From Candidatus Desantisiibacteriota bacterium (GTDB taxonomy: Bacteria > UBA9089 > CG2-30-40-21), in NCBI GenBank assembly GCA_016208205.1, contig JACQYP010000087.1, positions 1 through 28,053 on the forward strand: a DNA stretch of 28,053 nucleotides. The letters run 5' to 3'. Positions 1-8,124 of this stretch are shown here, in pieces; position 1 is the first letter of the stretch, and every line of letters starts with the position of its first letter. Below the pieces are notes generated by a model. It was not told the origin of the DNA and made no database searches. It saw only the letters and a list, made by a program, of their open reading frames with translations. Position numbers and translations under genes: made by a program.

Positions 1-4
1 CCAT
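1..4 (-). CDS. Start codon of next operon gene (edge-truncated)
   Basis: On the minus strand an ATG at 4-2 follows an AAGGAG ribosome-binding site at about 11-16, six bases upstream. Only the start codon and one base are inside the window. In type IV pilus and type II secretion operons the gene after the PilP/GspC position is usually the secretin (pilQ or gspD), so that is the likely identity. This rests on gene order alone; no coding sequence can be read. Confidence 0.45.
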
Positions 5-27
5 CTGATTCTCCTTTTTGGCAGTAG

Positions 28-47
28 AGACGCAAGATATTGCGTCT
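28..47. repeat. Short perfect palindrome before the last operon gene
   Basis: AGACGCAA and TTGCGTCT form a perfect 8-bp stem around a 4-base loop (GATA). It lies in the 64-base gap between the GspC/PilP-like gene and the next gene. There is no T-run, so it is not a typical terminator. It resembles the other dispersed palindromes of the window, such as the one at 17508-17526. Confidence 0.6.
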
Positions 48-68
48 GTACCATGCTGTTTACCGCTC

Positions 69-581
69 TCAATGCGGATATTCAAGATAAACTATTCTTT
101 CCTGGCCATCCCTTTTCAATACCAATGAATCCTTTGTAACTCTTACAACCTGATAAGAGTCGATGGTATCGTTACACTTGATAAACACATTCTGTGCCTG
201 ATTTGATGCCCTTACTACAGCTATTGCCCCTTGCTCCCCATGTATTACCCCCTGAAGCGAATATGTTACCTCTGGAGGACATGACTGCTTTTCTTCTATG
301 ATTACATGTCCCTCTATCCCTGGTAAGGGAGCAACTGATGTTTGTTTCATCAGCCCAAACAACCTGCCTGAAGAGAGCATAGTATATTCTTCCTGCTTTT
401 TGGTTGGAGCTACCAATGACCCAGATAGTTTTATCTCTGTAGTCTTTATCCCTTGCCTCTTGCTACCTGATATGTGAACAGGAGCAAGGGAAAGGATTAT
501 ACAGCACAATAGCAATAAGCCAATAATAACGGCTAATATTTTGTTTGTTAATTTTGTTTTGTTTAACATAGTGGTTATCAT
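69..581 (-). CDS. GspC/PilP-like inner-membrane protein
   Basis: 170-residue protein with a short cytoplasmic N-terminus, one membrane segment at about residues 13-32, a linker, and a C-terminal beta-rich domain of the GspC homology-region or PilP type. The characteristic pattern is a 'YSLQGVIHGEQGAIAVV' strand, then a conserved turn and a last strand ending 'RIVYLEYPH'. Proteins of this kind bridge the inner-membrane PilM/N/O (or GspL/M) platform and the outer-membrane secretin. I chose the ATG at 581 because a GGAGG lies at 593-597; the reading frame is open further upstream but would overlap the preceding gene by 77 bases. It follows the PilO-like gene by 25 bases, in the same operon. GspC versus PilP cannot be decided without profile searches. 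Confidence 0.7.
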   Translation of the reverse strand: MITTMLNKTKLTNKILAVIIGLLLLCCIILSLAPVHISGSKRQGIKTTEIKLSGSLVAPTKKQEEYTMLSSGRLFGLMKQTSVAPLPGIEGHVIIEEKQSCPPEVTYSLQGVIHGEQGAIAVVRASNQAQNVFIKCNDTIDSYQVVRVTKDSLVLKRDGQERIVYLEYPH

Positions 582-606
582 CCTGCTTTTTTCCTCCGGG
601 CATTTC

Positions 607-1164
607 CTAACTTTGTGCCTTTGTGCCTCTATGAACAGCAACAACCTGCATCTCAACATCAAGCAGTCCATCAGATGATACATGCACAGATAGCCCTTTT
701 ACCTGATAAAGCTTAGCACTATTTTTTAATTTATACAAAATATCTATTAATCCTTGTGAAGAGGTCTTTAACTTGAGGTTAACCCCTATTTGAACATATC
801 TTGAATCCATCTCTTTTTCAGGCAATATCTCTATCCTGATTATTGGATTTCCTTTATCGCCAATGATTTCTTGAATATCTTCAAGCAGGCAGGTTGTGGA
901 AACAATAGGTGTTTTAGCCTGATAGCATCTCTGCTCAAATTTAGATAATATCTCCTGAATTTGTTGCCATTGCTGGGTATAAGACCCTGCATTTTGTAGA
1001 CAATCCCTGTAGCTTTCCAATTTATCAGCAGCCTGCTTAATTTCACGGTTTATCCTGACATATTGATTTATCTCATGCTTCCACAACATAAGCATAAGAA
1101 AAATTACCAGAATAAATATCCCTGATACCTTAAGTATTGTTTTGTTTTGAATAATTTTTTTCAT
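607..1164 (-). CDS. PilO/GspM-like pilus assembly protein
   Basis: 185 residues: a membrane helix at about residues 12-28, then a predicted coiled coil (residues 30-75, rich in Q, K and E), and a ferredoxin-like C-terminal domain. This is the architecture of PilO and GspM, which dimerise with PilN/GspL in the inner membrane and link the cytoplasmic ATPase to the periplasmic part of the machine. The ATG at 1164 has an AAAGGG-type binding site upstream. It lies between the PilM-PilN fusion and the GspC/PilP-like gene, the expected order. The last coding bases (603-632 region) carry a TTTGTGCCTTTGTG repeat unit also found between genes, so the C-terminal residues 'RGTKAQS' may derive from a repeat. 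Sequence similarity across this family is weak, so the call rests mainly on topology and position. Confidence 0.7.
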   Translation of the reverse strand: MKKIIQNKTILKVSGIFILVIFLMLMLWKHEINQYVRINREIKQAADKLESYRDCLQNAGSYTQQWQQIQEILSKFEQRCYQAKTPIVSTTCLLEDIQEIIGDKGNPIIRIEILPEKEMDSRYVQIGVNLKLKTSSQGLIDILYKLKNSAKLYQVKGLSVHVSSDGLLDVEMQVVAVHRGTKAQS

Positions 1165-1210
1165 TTTTTAACCCTTTTCTGGAGCTGATAGCTAATAGCT
1201 GACAACTTAT

Positions 1211-1278
1211 GGGCTCGTTTGGGAAACGAGCCCTACATATAGGAACCCGAAATGTAGGGTGCGTTTCCCAAACGCACC
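1211..1278. repeat. Pair of palindromes with shared TTTCCCAAA/TTTGGGAAA centre
   Basis: The 156-base gap between the PilM-PilN and PilO-like genes holds two perfect hairpins, at 1211-1233 and 1258-1278. One has stem GGGCTCG around TTTGGGAAA, the other stem GGTGCG around TTTCCCAAA. The centres are reverse complements while the stems differ but remain fully paired. The second is preceded by ATGTAG, as are the related palindromes at 4676-4704 and 19712-19740. Confidence 0.75.
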
Positions 1279-1320
1279 TTTGCCTGCTACCAAATCAACG
1301 GTTATTTTCTGAAATCCATA

Positions 1321-2616
1321 TTACTCTCCCACCAACATCTGTATCTCAAACCGTTCCATACCCATCTCTTTAGTAATGCCTCCCACAAGCTCTACTTGTT
1401 CAAAGGAGCCAGATTTTTCGATAGCTGTAAGAAGAGCAGTAACAGCTGGTGTATAGCCTGTAATCAGGCATTTCCTTCCCTGGATATTCACACCTTCTAT
1501 TCGTGTTTCTGTGGAAATAATCGTAGCCAATTCGTTAAGTGCATCTAAATAGCATGGGGTATCAAGAATTGCTGATTTAAGTTTTTCCATGTTTTTTGTA
1601 AGATGCTCAATAGATGTCTTGTTATTCACGAGATGGACAACCTTTGGTTGAATCCTGTTAATCTCAAGCCTTATGAGCTGCAATGTGTTCTCCATTCTTC
1701 TGATGTTTATCAAAAATAATAGATTCATACAGAATACCATCAGAAACAGGAGAAGAATAGTAGTTTTGAGTTGCTTGTTCAATGCTCTTTTCTTTTGCAA
1801 GTCCCTTTCAGGATACAGGTTTATCCTTAATCGTGCTTTGGGAAGCTTATTTAAGGCAAGGGCAATTGGTATAGGGGATGGATGTTTAATTTGTGATGGT
1901 ATTTTTATGGAATCCGGCAGAACGAATTCCTCCATTCTGACACCTGAGATAGTTTTTAGCTGCTTTGAAACATTGCCGGAAGAAATTATTTTTTTTACCA
2001 GATGATTCTCAATAACCTTGATTATTTCCTTTTCCACTTCTTGTTCATGGATGGTTTGGACAAGGCTTAAGCAACCATCTTTGACGACAAATATCTCATG
2101 ACAGTTTTCTTCCCTGTAGCACAACATCCAATCCTTTTCCTGCTCCTGTGAAAGACAAAGGCTGAGTAAGGCAAGGGATGAGATAGATACAGAAATATCA
2201 ATAGCACTAACCCCTTTTACCATTTCAAGATAGGATTCAACAACAGCTTTTTGAACTGCAACCAATAAAACCCTTGTTTTTTCTGCCTGTCTGAGGATAC
2301 AAAAATCATAAACCACATCCTGGATAGGGTAGGGGATATGCTCCTCAACCTCGTACCCTAATGCCTTTTTCAGATCAATATCCTTTAATGAAGGCATCTC
2401 AATGATCTTCATAAACACATATCGTCTTGGGATAGAAATAATTATATCTTTGGATGAAGAAAGCTGAAGGCTCAGTGAGGAAAGGACATATTGACATGTC
2501 TCTCCAGCAGGGACAATCTCTGAAATATATGTTTTTACCACTGATGAAGACCATGCCTGTTGTAATACGGCAATCTGGATTGCTTTCTCACTTATATTTA
2601 TACCTGTAATTTTCAT
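1321..2616 (-). CDS. PilM-PilN fusion (GspL-like) pilus platform protein
   Basis: 431 residues. The first ~230 residues are an actin-like PilM/GspL cytoplasmic domain: the N-terminal 'GINISEKAIQIAVLQ' strand, 'IISIPRRYVFMKIIEMP', then 'LKKALGYEVEEHIPYP', the usual PilM signature. From about residue 260 the sequence 'RLRINLYPERDL' matches the short INLLP peptide with which PilN starts and binds PilM. A membrane helix at about 285-305, a coiled coil and a PilN-like periplasmic domain follow. In type IV pilus systems PilM and PilN are usually separate proteins; in type II secretion GspL joins both parts. The protein would tie the cytoplasmic ATPase to the periplasmic scaffold. The ATG at 2616 is preceded by a modest CAGGGA site. 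Co-operonic with the PilO- and PilP-like genes. Confidence 0.8.
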   Translation of the reverse strand: MKITGINISEKAIQIAVLQQAWSSSVVKTYISEIVPAGETCQYVLSSLSLQLSSSKDIIISIPRRYVFMKIIEMPSLKDIDLKKALGYEVEEHIPYPIQDVVYDFCILRQAEKTRVLLVAVQKAVVESYLEMVKGVSAIDISVSISSLALLSLCLSQEQEKDWMLCYREENCHEIFVVKDGCLSLVQTIHEQEVEKEIIKVIENHLVKKIISSGNVSKQLKTISGVRMEEFVLPDSIKIPSQIKHPSPIPIALALNKLPKARLRINLYPERDLQKKRALNKQLKTTILLLFLMVFCMNLLFLINIRRMENTLQLIRLEINRIQPKVVHLVNNKTSIEHLTKNMEKLKSAILDTPCYLDALNELATIISTETRIEGVNIQGRKCLITGYTPAVTALLTAIEKSGSFEQVELVGGITKEMGMERFEIQMLVGE

Positions 2617-2682
2617 CGGATTATATTCCCTGCCGGCTCAAGTTAGGATTTACCACTGAGCTATGTAGTTAATCTTTCTCTT

Positions 2683-2743
2683 CACCACTAAGGCACTAAG
2701 ATACTAAGATTTTTCTCTCTTTGTGCCTTCGTGTCTTTATGGT
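2683..2743. repeat. Imperfect inverted repeat of GCACTAAG / CTTTGTGCCTT units
   Basis: In the 139-base gap between the DUF2723 and PilM-PilN genes, a left arm of CACTAAG-type units (2683-2709) faces a right arm of TTTGTGCCTTCGTGTC-type sequence (2720-2743). The arms are roughly complementary. The same TTTGTGCCTTTGTG word recurs near 610-627, 10573-10586 and 19752-19765, so this is a dispersed intergenic repeat of unknown role. Confidence 0.55.
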
Positions 2744-2755
2744 TAGTTCTGTTTA

Positions 2756-5137
2756 CTATTGTATCTGTTGTAACGCAGCACGAGCAGGCAGATAATTGGG
2801 ATTCAGGCTTAATGCCTTTTGATAGGAATCAATAGCGTTATTTTTATCCCTCAAGTGGCTGTAGGCTATGCCCAAGTTATAATAGGCATCCGGACTGCCC
2901 GAGCTTAATTCCACAGTTTTTTGAAATGCCTTAACTGCTTCAAGCGGCTCATTAGCCTCAAGGCAGGCACTTCCGAGTGCGGCGTAGAGAAAATCCCTGT
3001 CCGGGTCAAGTTTAATTGCCCTTTGATAACCTTCAATCGCCTTAGATAAAGAGCCCTGCTTGTGAAAAACCATACCCATGCCATAGTCTGCCCTGGCATC
3101 ATCAGGAGAGATGGCTTTTATTCTTTCAAACTGTTCCATTGCCTCCTTGTATTTGCCTGTATCCTTGTAAGCCAATCCTAATTGGTAATATGCAGTAATA
3201 TATTCAGGGGAGACAGCCAGAGCCTTCTTAAACTCCATGATTGCCTCTGGATACATCTGATTATCCTGATAAAACTTGCCCAGATTGTTATAAGAAATAC
3301 CATAATTGGATACATTTGAGACAACCCTTTCCGGCTTGTAAATATTTTTGTCAAGGATATAACGGCAAGCAAAGCTAAGGTTTGGATCAGTTGCCTTGAT
3401 TTGTTCGCTGATTGGTGTATCTTTGGGAAATATTCGATGACAAATATTATCAGGCACTAAGGCATATCGTTCCTCTACCTTTGGGTCAAAGGGCAGATAA
3501 CTTGTCAGATTGGGATTATTATCCACAATATTATTCAGCCTTTCATAGATATAGCCTTCAGCCTCCGGGGAAAGGCGGGTTACCTTGTTTTGTGGCGTAA
3601 AGGTAAAATTAAGACCTGGGTATCGCTCTTTTAGCTGAGAGGCATACCAATCAAGATACAGGGAATGATGGTCAATCATATAAACATCGTCCCGCATCCC
3701 TTCTACATTATACAAATACCAGAGCGGAAAGGAAAAGGTATCACCCTTGACAAACAAGCAAGCTTTATCCTGAAGCGGCATAAGAATATTGCGGGCATAG
3801 TCATAGGCATAAAAGCTCTTATGGTTATTGGCATAATAAAGATTATGGGAAAAGGCAATTATTGGCAAGAGTAAAAAGGCTAAGGGAATCATGGCAGCCT
3901 TTGGAAACCGCTTTATGATTAGTTGGCTGATAGGGACAATACTTAACCCTATCCAGATGGAAAAGATTATATATGACGGAATATAATAATCCTCAATATT
4001 GTGTATCCCATATCTGACGGAATGAGCAAAGTCTATGGCCACAATCAAACAGGTTAGTAATAGAAACCTCCAGCAATTACGAAACAGCCAGATTATTCCA
4101 ATAAATCCAAAGCCTATTATGTATGGACTAAACTGCATCACAAAAAAGGAAGGGTGTTTAACAAATAATCGATTGAGGAGTTCACCAATTGAGGAAGAAA
4201 AATAATAGCCATATTCCTTAACCGTCACATGATTGATGAACCGTTCCCATGTATCCGGAGCACCCCAGTTAATTACCGGATGAGCTGATGCCCGAATAGG
4301 GAGATAAAGGTACAAAAGGAAAGGCAGTCCCAAAAATATCCCTGCCCTTAAGAGTACTTGAGGATTAAGAAAGGTTTGCTTTTTATGCCAACCAATTATC
4401 AGGATGAAACACACACCCGATGCTGCCAGAAAAATAGTCTGGAGATGGTGCGTAAAGGCAAGCCCAAGCAAGCCGAAAAACAGGTACAGATACGATTGAT
4501 GGGGAATATTTTGAGCTATCCTCTCCCACCATTTAATCAGAACAAAGATAAGCAAGGCAGCAAACAAGGCATTGAGGGTATATTTCTCTGCAATAACAGC
4601 CTGCTGCCAAAAGGTAGTGGCAAATGTAAGCATACCGGCTGCTACTATTCCGGGGATACACGAAGGCACAAAGGCATGTAGTGGCGGGTTCCAAACCCGC
4701 CTCAAAGGCACAGAGGGAGAAGGAGGCAGGCTTGTATCCTTTTTTGCAGCCTGCACAGGCATATTCCAGAAGGGGAGAGAAATTTTCAGGGTTATAAAAT
4801 AAACCATCATCACAGTCGCAGAGGCAGCAAGGCTGGAGAAGATATTCATCCTGAAAGCAATATTGGACAAAGGGAGAATAAGTGTAAGAAACTTGCCCAT
4901 CAGGCAATAAAGTGGATAGCCCGGAGGATGGCATATCCCCAAGACATGAGCTGCAGAGACTAATTCGCCGCTATCATGAAGCTCAATGCTTGGGGTAAGT
5001 GTCCTTAAATAGACAAGGAATGCAGATAAAAAGACTAATATCCCCACTGCTCCCATCCACGGGCTGATTGGAGAGGGCACAAATTCAGGTATTTTTTTAA
5101 GGGATTTATTAACAGGTGTTGTTTTCTTTTTTGCCAT
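2756..5137 (-). CDS. DUF2723 (GT117-type) membrane glycosyltransferase with C-terminal TPR repeats
   Basis: 793 residues. The N-terminal ~450 residues are a multi-pass membrane domain of the DUF2723 family, related to eukaryotic TMEM260 O-mannosyltransferases. It shows the family's acidic luminal loop and following motif ('SIELHDSGELV' at about 50-60, then 'GICHPPGYPLY' at about 67-77), expected to act on a lipid-linked sugar donor. A periplasmic region follows, then five TPR repeats from about residue 605 to the end. Its place inside the pilus operon, between pilin and PilM-PilN genes, suggests glycosylation of the pilin or another exported protein; that is inference. Residues about 144-160 are encoded by a dispersed palindromic repeat (4660-4718) inserted without breaking the frame. 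The ATG at 5137 has an AGGA site upstream. Confidence 0.85.
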   Translation of the reverse strand: MAKKKTTPVNKSLKKIPEFVPSPISPWMGAVGILVFLSAFLVYLRTLTPSIELHDSGELVSAAHVLGICHPPGYPLYCLMGKFLTLILPLSNIAFRMNIFSSLAASATVMMVYFITLKISLPFWNMPVQAAKKDTSLPPSPSVPLRRVWNPPLHAFVPSCIPGIVAAGMLTFATTFWQQAVIAEKYTLNALFAALLIFVLIKWWERIAQNIPHQSYLYLFFGLLGLAFTHHLQTIFLAASGVCFILIIGWHKKQTFLNPQVLLRAGIFLGLPFLLYLYLPIRASAHPVINWGAPDTWERFINHVTVKEYGYYFSSSIGELLNRLFVKHPSFFVMQFSPYIIGFGFIGIIWLFRNCWRFLLLTCLIVAIDFAHSVRYGIHNIEDYYIPSYIIFSIWIGLSIVPISQLIIKRFPKAAMIPLAFLLLPIIAFSHNLYYANNHKSFYAYDYARNILMPLQDKACLFVKGDTFSFPLWYLYNVEGMRDDVYMIDHHSLYLDWYASQLKERYPGLNFTFTPQNKVTRLSPEAEGYIYERLNNIVDNNPNLTSYLPFDPKVEERYALVPDNICHRIFPKDTPISEQIKATDPNLSFACRYILDKNIYKPERVVSNVSNYGISYNNLGKFYQDNQMYPEAIMEFKKALAVSPEYITAYYQLGLAYKDTGKYKEAMEQFERIKAISPDDARADYGMGMVFHKQGSLSKAIEGYQRAIKLDPDRDFLYAALGSACLEANEPLEAVKAFQKTVELSSGSPDAYYNLGIAYSHLRDKNNAIDSYQKALSLNPNYLPARAALQQIQ
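4660..4718. repeat. Dispersed palindromic repeat inside the DUF2723 coding region
   Basis: Positions 4676-4704 match the intergenic 19712-19740 at 28 of 29 bases. The core is a perfect GGCGGG/CCCGCC stem around TTCCAAA. Flanking GGCACAAAGG-like words (4665-4674 and 4705-4713) also occur next to the intergenic copy. Read on the minus strand it gives the in-frame stretch 'LRRVWNPPLHAFVPS' in a loop of the membrane protein. Confidence 0.8.
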
Positions 5138-5168
5138 TATTGGTTGTCCTGCAGCTGATACATGATAG

Positions 5169-5180
5169 CTGAACGCTTAC
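5169..5180. repeat. Single end of the GTAAGCGTTCAG element family
   Basis: CTGAACGCTTAC here is identical to the right terminal repeat of the element at 8133-8205 and to 23666-23677. No matching left end lies nearby, so it is a solo or decayed end. It is followed by a 21-base stretch (5181-5201 region) almost identical to 8260-8280. Both lie in the 75-base gap between the pilin and DUF2723 genes. Confidence 0.5.
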
Positions 5181-5212
5181 TACTAACAGCCTACAGTCTA
5201 TTTGCCTGAGAG

Positions 5213-5713
5213 CTATTCCTCATGTCCATAATTGGAATAATAAATACACGGTATCTTATGCAAACTATCTGAATCCTTGCAAGTACAATTAATTCTGATA
5301 TCCCCGGAGACAGAGGAATAAATCCAGCCTCCCTCATCCGAAATCTCTGTTGTTATCCCTTTATCTACATTCTCTGTATCAACCACCGTAACATTTGCAG
5401 ATCGATTATGTGTAACCTTTCTTCTAAGACTTGCCATAGGTATCTGTTGTATATAACGGGGAACAAATTCCGGTATGGTTTCACCGCCCCGTATCCTGCG
5501 AACATTATCTAATGATACAGGAAATAGTCCTTTTGTATCACCATAATAAATGGCAATTGCTGCACGCAAAGAGCATAGATTTGCCTTAGCCACCATTTCT
5601 CTTGCCTTATCGATTAATTCAACGAATCTGACAATACAAATAGCAGATAATAAACCAATAATTGCACATACAATAATTAATTCAATGAGTGTAAAACCAT
5701 TTTGTTTTTTCAT
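5213..5713 (-). CDS. Type IV pilin or GspG-like pseudopilin
   Basis: 166 residues. It begins with a short basic leader and a class III prepilin peptidase site, 'KKQNG|FTLIE', with glycine before the cut, phenylalanine at +1 and the essential glutamate at +5. A hydrophobic helix of about 20 residues follows ('LIIVCAIIGLLSAICIV'). The C-terminal 'EGGWIYSSVSGDIRINC' resembles the GspG/pilin beta-sheet end ('GWxYdxxsGxi'). The ATG at 5713 gives the expected leader length and lies 13 bases after the PilC-like stop; a TTG 39 bases upstream would overlap that gene and is less likely. The protein would be cleaved and N-methylated by a prepilin peptidase (not in this window) and assembled into a pilus or pseudopilus. 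It is the only pilin-like gene here. Confidence 0.85.
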   Translation of the reverse strand: MKKQNGFTLIELIIVCAIIGLLSAICIVRFVELIDKAREMVAKANLCSLRAAIAIYYGDTKGLFPVSLDNVRRIRGGETIPEFVPRYIQQIPMASLRRKVTHNRSANVTVVDTENVDKGITTEISDEGGWIYSSVSGDIRINCTCKDSDSLHKIPCIYYSNYGHEE

Positions 5714-5726
5714 ATTATTCTTGTTC

Positions 5727-6953
5727 TCATTGTCCAGAGACAAGGGTTGCAATCATAAAGATTGGCAGATACATACAAATAACGATTCCTCCGACAACAA
5801 TACCCAGGACAACCATCAAGAGAGGTTCTATTAAGGATGCCAGAGCTGAAACAGCGGCATCAACCTCTCGGTCATAGTAATCAGCTATCTTCATCAACAT
5901 GGTATCAAGGGCACCTGTTTCTTCCCCTACTGAGACCATCTGGATGACCATAGGCGGAAATACACCACACTCTCTTAATGGGTCAGTAATCCTTTCCCCT
6001 TCTCGAATAGAGGTACGGGCACCCATAACCGCCATTTCGACAACCTTATTCCCTGATGTTTTTGCCACAATCTCTAATGCCTCTAAGATAGATACACCAC
6101 TTCTCACGAGCGTTCCAAGTGTTCGGGCAAATCTGGTAACAGCTATCTTTCGAAACAATGTACCAAAAACAGGTATTTTTAAAAGAAAGGTATCAAATGT
6201 CAGCCTTCCTTTTTCTGTTTTGGTAACAAGAAGCCTTAATACAACAAAGATAGCTGCAGCAAAGAGGATAAACCAGATGATATAAGCCTTGATAAGGTCA
6301 GATAGTTTAATCAACAGCATGGTAGGAAGCGGCAGTTTTGCTCCAAAACTTTCAAATACATCCTTGAAAGCAGGGATAACAAAGATTAATAAGAACATAA
6401 CGATTCCTACGGCAATACAACTAACCACTCCAGGATAAGCCATAGCTGTCTGTACCTTTCTTCTGAGTGATTGAACAGACTCCAGATAGGACGCAATTCT
6501 TTCTAAGACCTCATCAAGCACACCGCCTGATTCTCCTGATTTTATCATACTGGTATAGAGTTGATTAAACACACCTGGATGTTTAACCATGGCCATGGTA
6601 ATAGATGCACCCTTTTCTATATCCTCACGAACATTCATAATTATCTTCTTAAAATTTTTATTATCTACCTGATCAATCAATACATTCAAACATTGAACAA
6701 TAGGAATACCTGCATTTATCAAGGTTGCCAACTGACGGCTGAATAACACCAGATCCTTGAGCCCAACCCTGTCCTTAAATTTCAAAAATTCTATACTCTT
6801 AGCAAAGACATTTGTTTTTTCTTCTTCAGCCGAGATTACCATCAGATGCTGCTGCTTCAGTTTCATAATTACTGCTCGTTGAGTCTCAGCATCTATCTTC
6901 CCGGCAACTACAGTTCCATCCATATTTCGGGCTTTATAAATATAAATTGGCAT
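5727..6953 (-). CDS. pilC: PilC/GspF inner-membrane platform protein
   Basis: 408 residues, the usual length. Typical N-terminus 'MPIYIYKARNMDGTVVAGKI', then two repeated GspF domains, each with the 'FsRqLatLi.aGipi' and 'rFaRTLgtLvrSGvsiLeALe' signatures. Membrane segments lie at about residues 172-195, 225-245 and 380-402. PilC/GspF sits in the inner membrane and couples the PilB and PilT motor ATPases to pilin extrusion and retraction. The ATG at 6953 has a GGAGAG site four bases away. Position directly after pilT and before the pilin gene supports the call. GspF is the alternative name; the presence of PilT favours a pilus. Confidence 0.9.
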   Translation of the reverse strand: MPIYIYKARNMDGTVVAGKIDAETQRAVIMKLKQQHLMVISAEEEKTNVFAKSIEFLKFKDRVGLKDLVLFSRQLATLINAGIPIVQCLNVLIDQVDNKNFKKIIMNVREDIEKGASITMAMVKHPGVFNQLYTSMIKSGESGGVLDEVLERIASYLESVQSLRRKVQTAMAYPGVVSCIAVGIVMFLLIFVIPAFKDVFESFGAKLPLPTMLLIKLSDLIKAYIIWFILFAAAIFVVLRLLVTKTEKGRLTFDTFLLKIPVFGTLFRKIAVTRFARTLGTLVRSGVSILEALEIVAKTSGNKVVEMAVMGARTSIREGERITDPLRECGVFPPMVIQMVSVGEETGALDTMLMKIADYYDREVDAAVSALASLIEPLLMVVLGIVVGGIVICMYLPIFMIATLVSGQ

Positions 6954-7028
6954 AATTCTCTCCGTTAAATTTAGAGCACAGAAACAGACTAACCTTTCTT
7001 TAGTAGTTTCTTATCTGTGTTCTGTCTG

Positions 7029-8111
7029 CTAACCACTCATTCTACCTCTGCTCCCACCAAGCAGTTGTTTTAAGCTTTCTGCATCCGGGGAATAGTTCAG
7101 ACAATCTTCATAGGTTACCTGTCCTGTATTATAGAGGTCAACTAAAGCCATATTCATGCTTTGCATACCATGTTGTCTGCCGGATTGCATAACCGTATAT
7201 GCTTGATGTATCTTGCCGTCTCTGATAAGATTTCGCATAGCAGCCGTAGCAATTAAAATCTCAGAGGCAAGTACCCTTCCCTTACCCATAGCATGGGGCA
7301 GGAGTACCTGCGAGAATATAGCTTGTAAAACAAAGGAAAGCTGTCCCCTTATCTGCGGCTGTTGATGACCGGGAAAAACATCGATAATACGGTTAACTGA
7401 CTGAATAGCATCAGCTGTGTGGAGTGTAGCAAACACTAAATGCCCTGTTTCTGCAATGGTTAAGGCAGCACCTATAGTTTCCAGATCACGCATTTCCCCT
7501 ATCAGTATTACATCTGGATCCTGTCGCAAGACATACTTTAGTGCTGTAGCAAAGCTTCTGGTATCACTCCCTACCTCTCTCTGACAAACAATAGCGTTTT
7601 TATGACGATGCAGGAATTCAATAGGGTCCTCAATAGTAATAATATGCTCTCGTCGATTAGTATTAATATAATCAATCATAGCTGCCAGGGTTGTTGATTT
7701 TCCTGACCCTGTAGGGCCGGTAACCAGCACAAGACCGGATGGCAACTCAGCAATATCCCGAACAACAGGTGGCAGATTTAACTTTTCAAGGGTTGGTATT
7801 TCATTTGGAATACTCCTTAATGCAGCACCAACTGTTCCCCTTTGACGAAAAACATTCATTCTGATTCTACCCACATCCTTTACTCCAAAAGAAAGGTCTA
7901 ATTCGTTTTCTTCCTCAAACCTTCTCTTGTGATCATCAGTCAGGATACTGTAGACCAACTGTTGACAGGATTCAGGGGTTAATCTTTCACAGTCCTCTAT
8001 TGGGGAAATCGAGCCGTCAATTCGAAGCTGTGGCGGGGCACCAATCAATAAATGGATATCAGATGCCTCTCTTTCTACCATTAGATGTACCAGAGATTCC
8101 ATGCTATACAT
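7029..8111 (-). CDS. pilT: PilT twitching-motility retraction ATPase
   Basis: 360 residues, normal for PilT. Residues 1-100 form the N-terminal PAS-like domain ('ASDIHLLIGAPPQLRIDG'). The Walker A motif GPTGSGKST is at about 132-140; Asp-box, Walker B ('DPDVILIGEMRD') and His-box ('GHLVFATLHT') follow. 'AMRNLIRDGK' corresponds to the AIRNLIRE motif that marks retraction ATPases. It powers pilus disassembly, so the machine is more likely a retractile type IV pilus than a pure secretion system. The ATG at 8111 has AAGGGAG at 8122-8128 (minus strand), ten bases upstream; an ATG three codons in is possible. The ribosome-binding site overlaps the target duplication of the small element at 8133-8205. 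Confidence 0.93.
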   Translation of the reverse strand: MYSMESLVHLMVEREASDIHLLIGAPPQLRIDGSISPIEDCERLTPESCQQLVYSILTDDHKRRFEEENELDLSFGVKDVGRIRMNVFRQRGTVGAALRSIPNEIPTLEKLNLPPVVRDIAELPSGLVLVTGPTGSGKSTTLAAMIDYINTNRREHIITIEDPIEFLHRHKNAIVCQREVGSDTRSFATALKYVLRQDPDVILIGEMRDLETIGAALTIAETGHLVFATLHTADAIQSVNRIIDVFPGHQQPQIRGQLSFVLQAIFSQVLLPHAMGKGRVLASEILIATAAMRNLIRDGKIHQAYTVMQSGRQHGMQSMNMALVDLYNTGQVTYEDCLNYSPDAESLKQLLGGSRGRMSG

Positions 8112-8124
8112 AGTCTTTGTACTC

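Noticed and set aside
4533..4934. A 133-codon open frame within the DUF2723 gene
   Set aside because: It overlaps a well-supported membrane protein in another frame on the same strand and has no recognisable motifs or start signals.
5714..5752. Upstream TTG start for the pilin
   Set aside because: It would overlap the PilC-like gene and lengthen the leader; the ATG at 5713 gives a standard prepilin leader.
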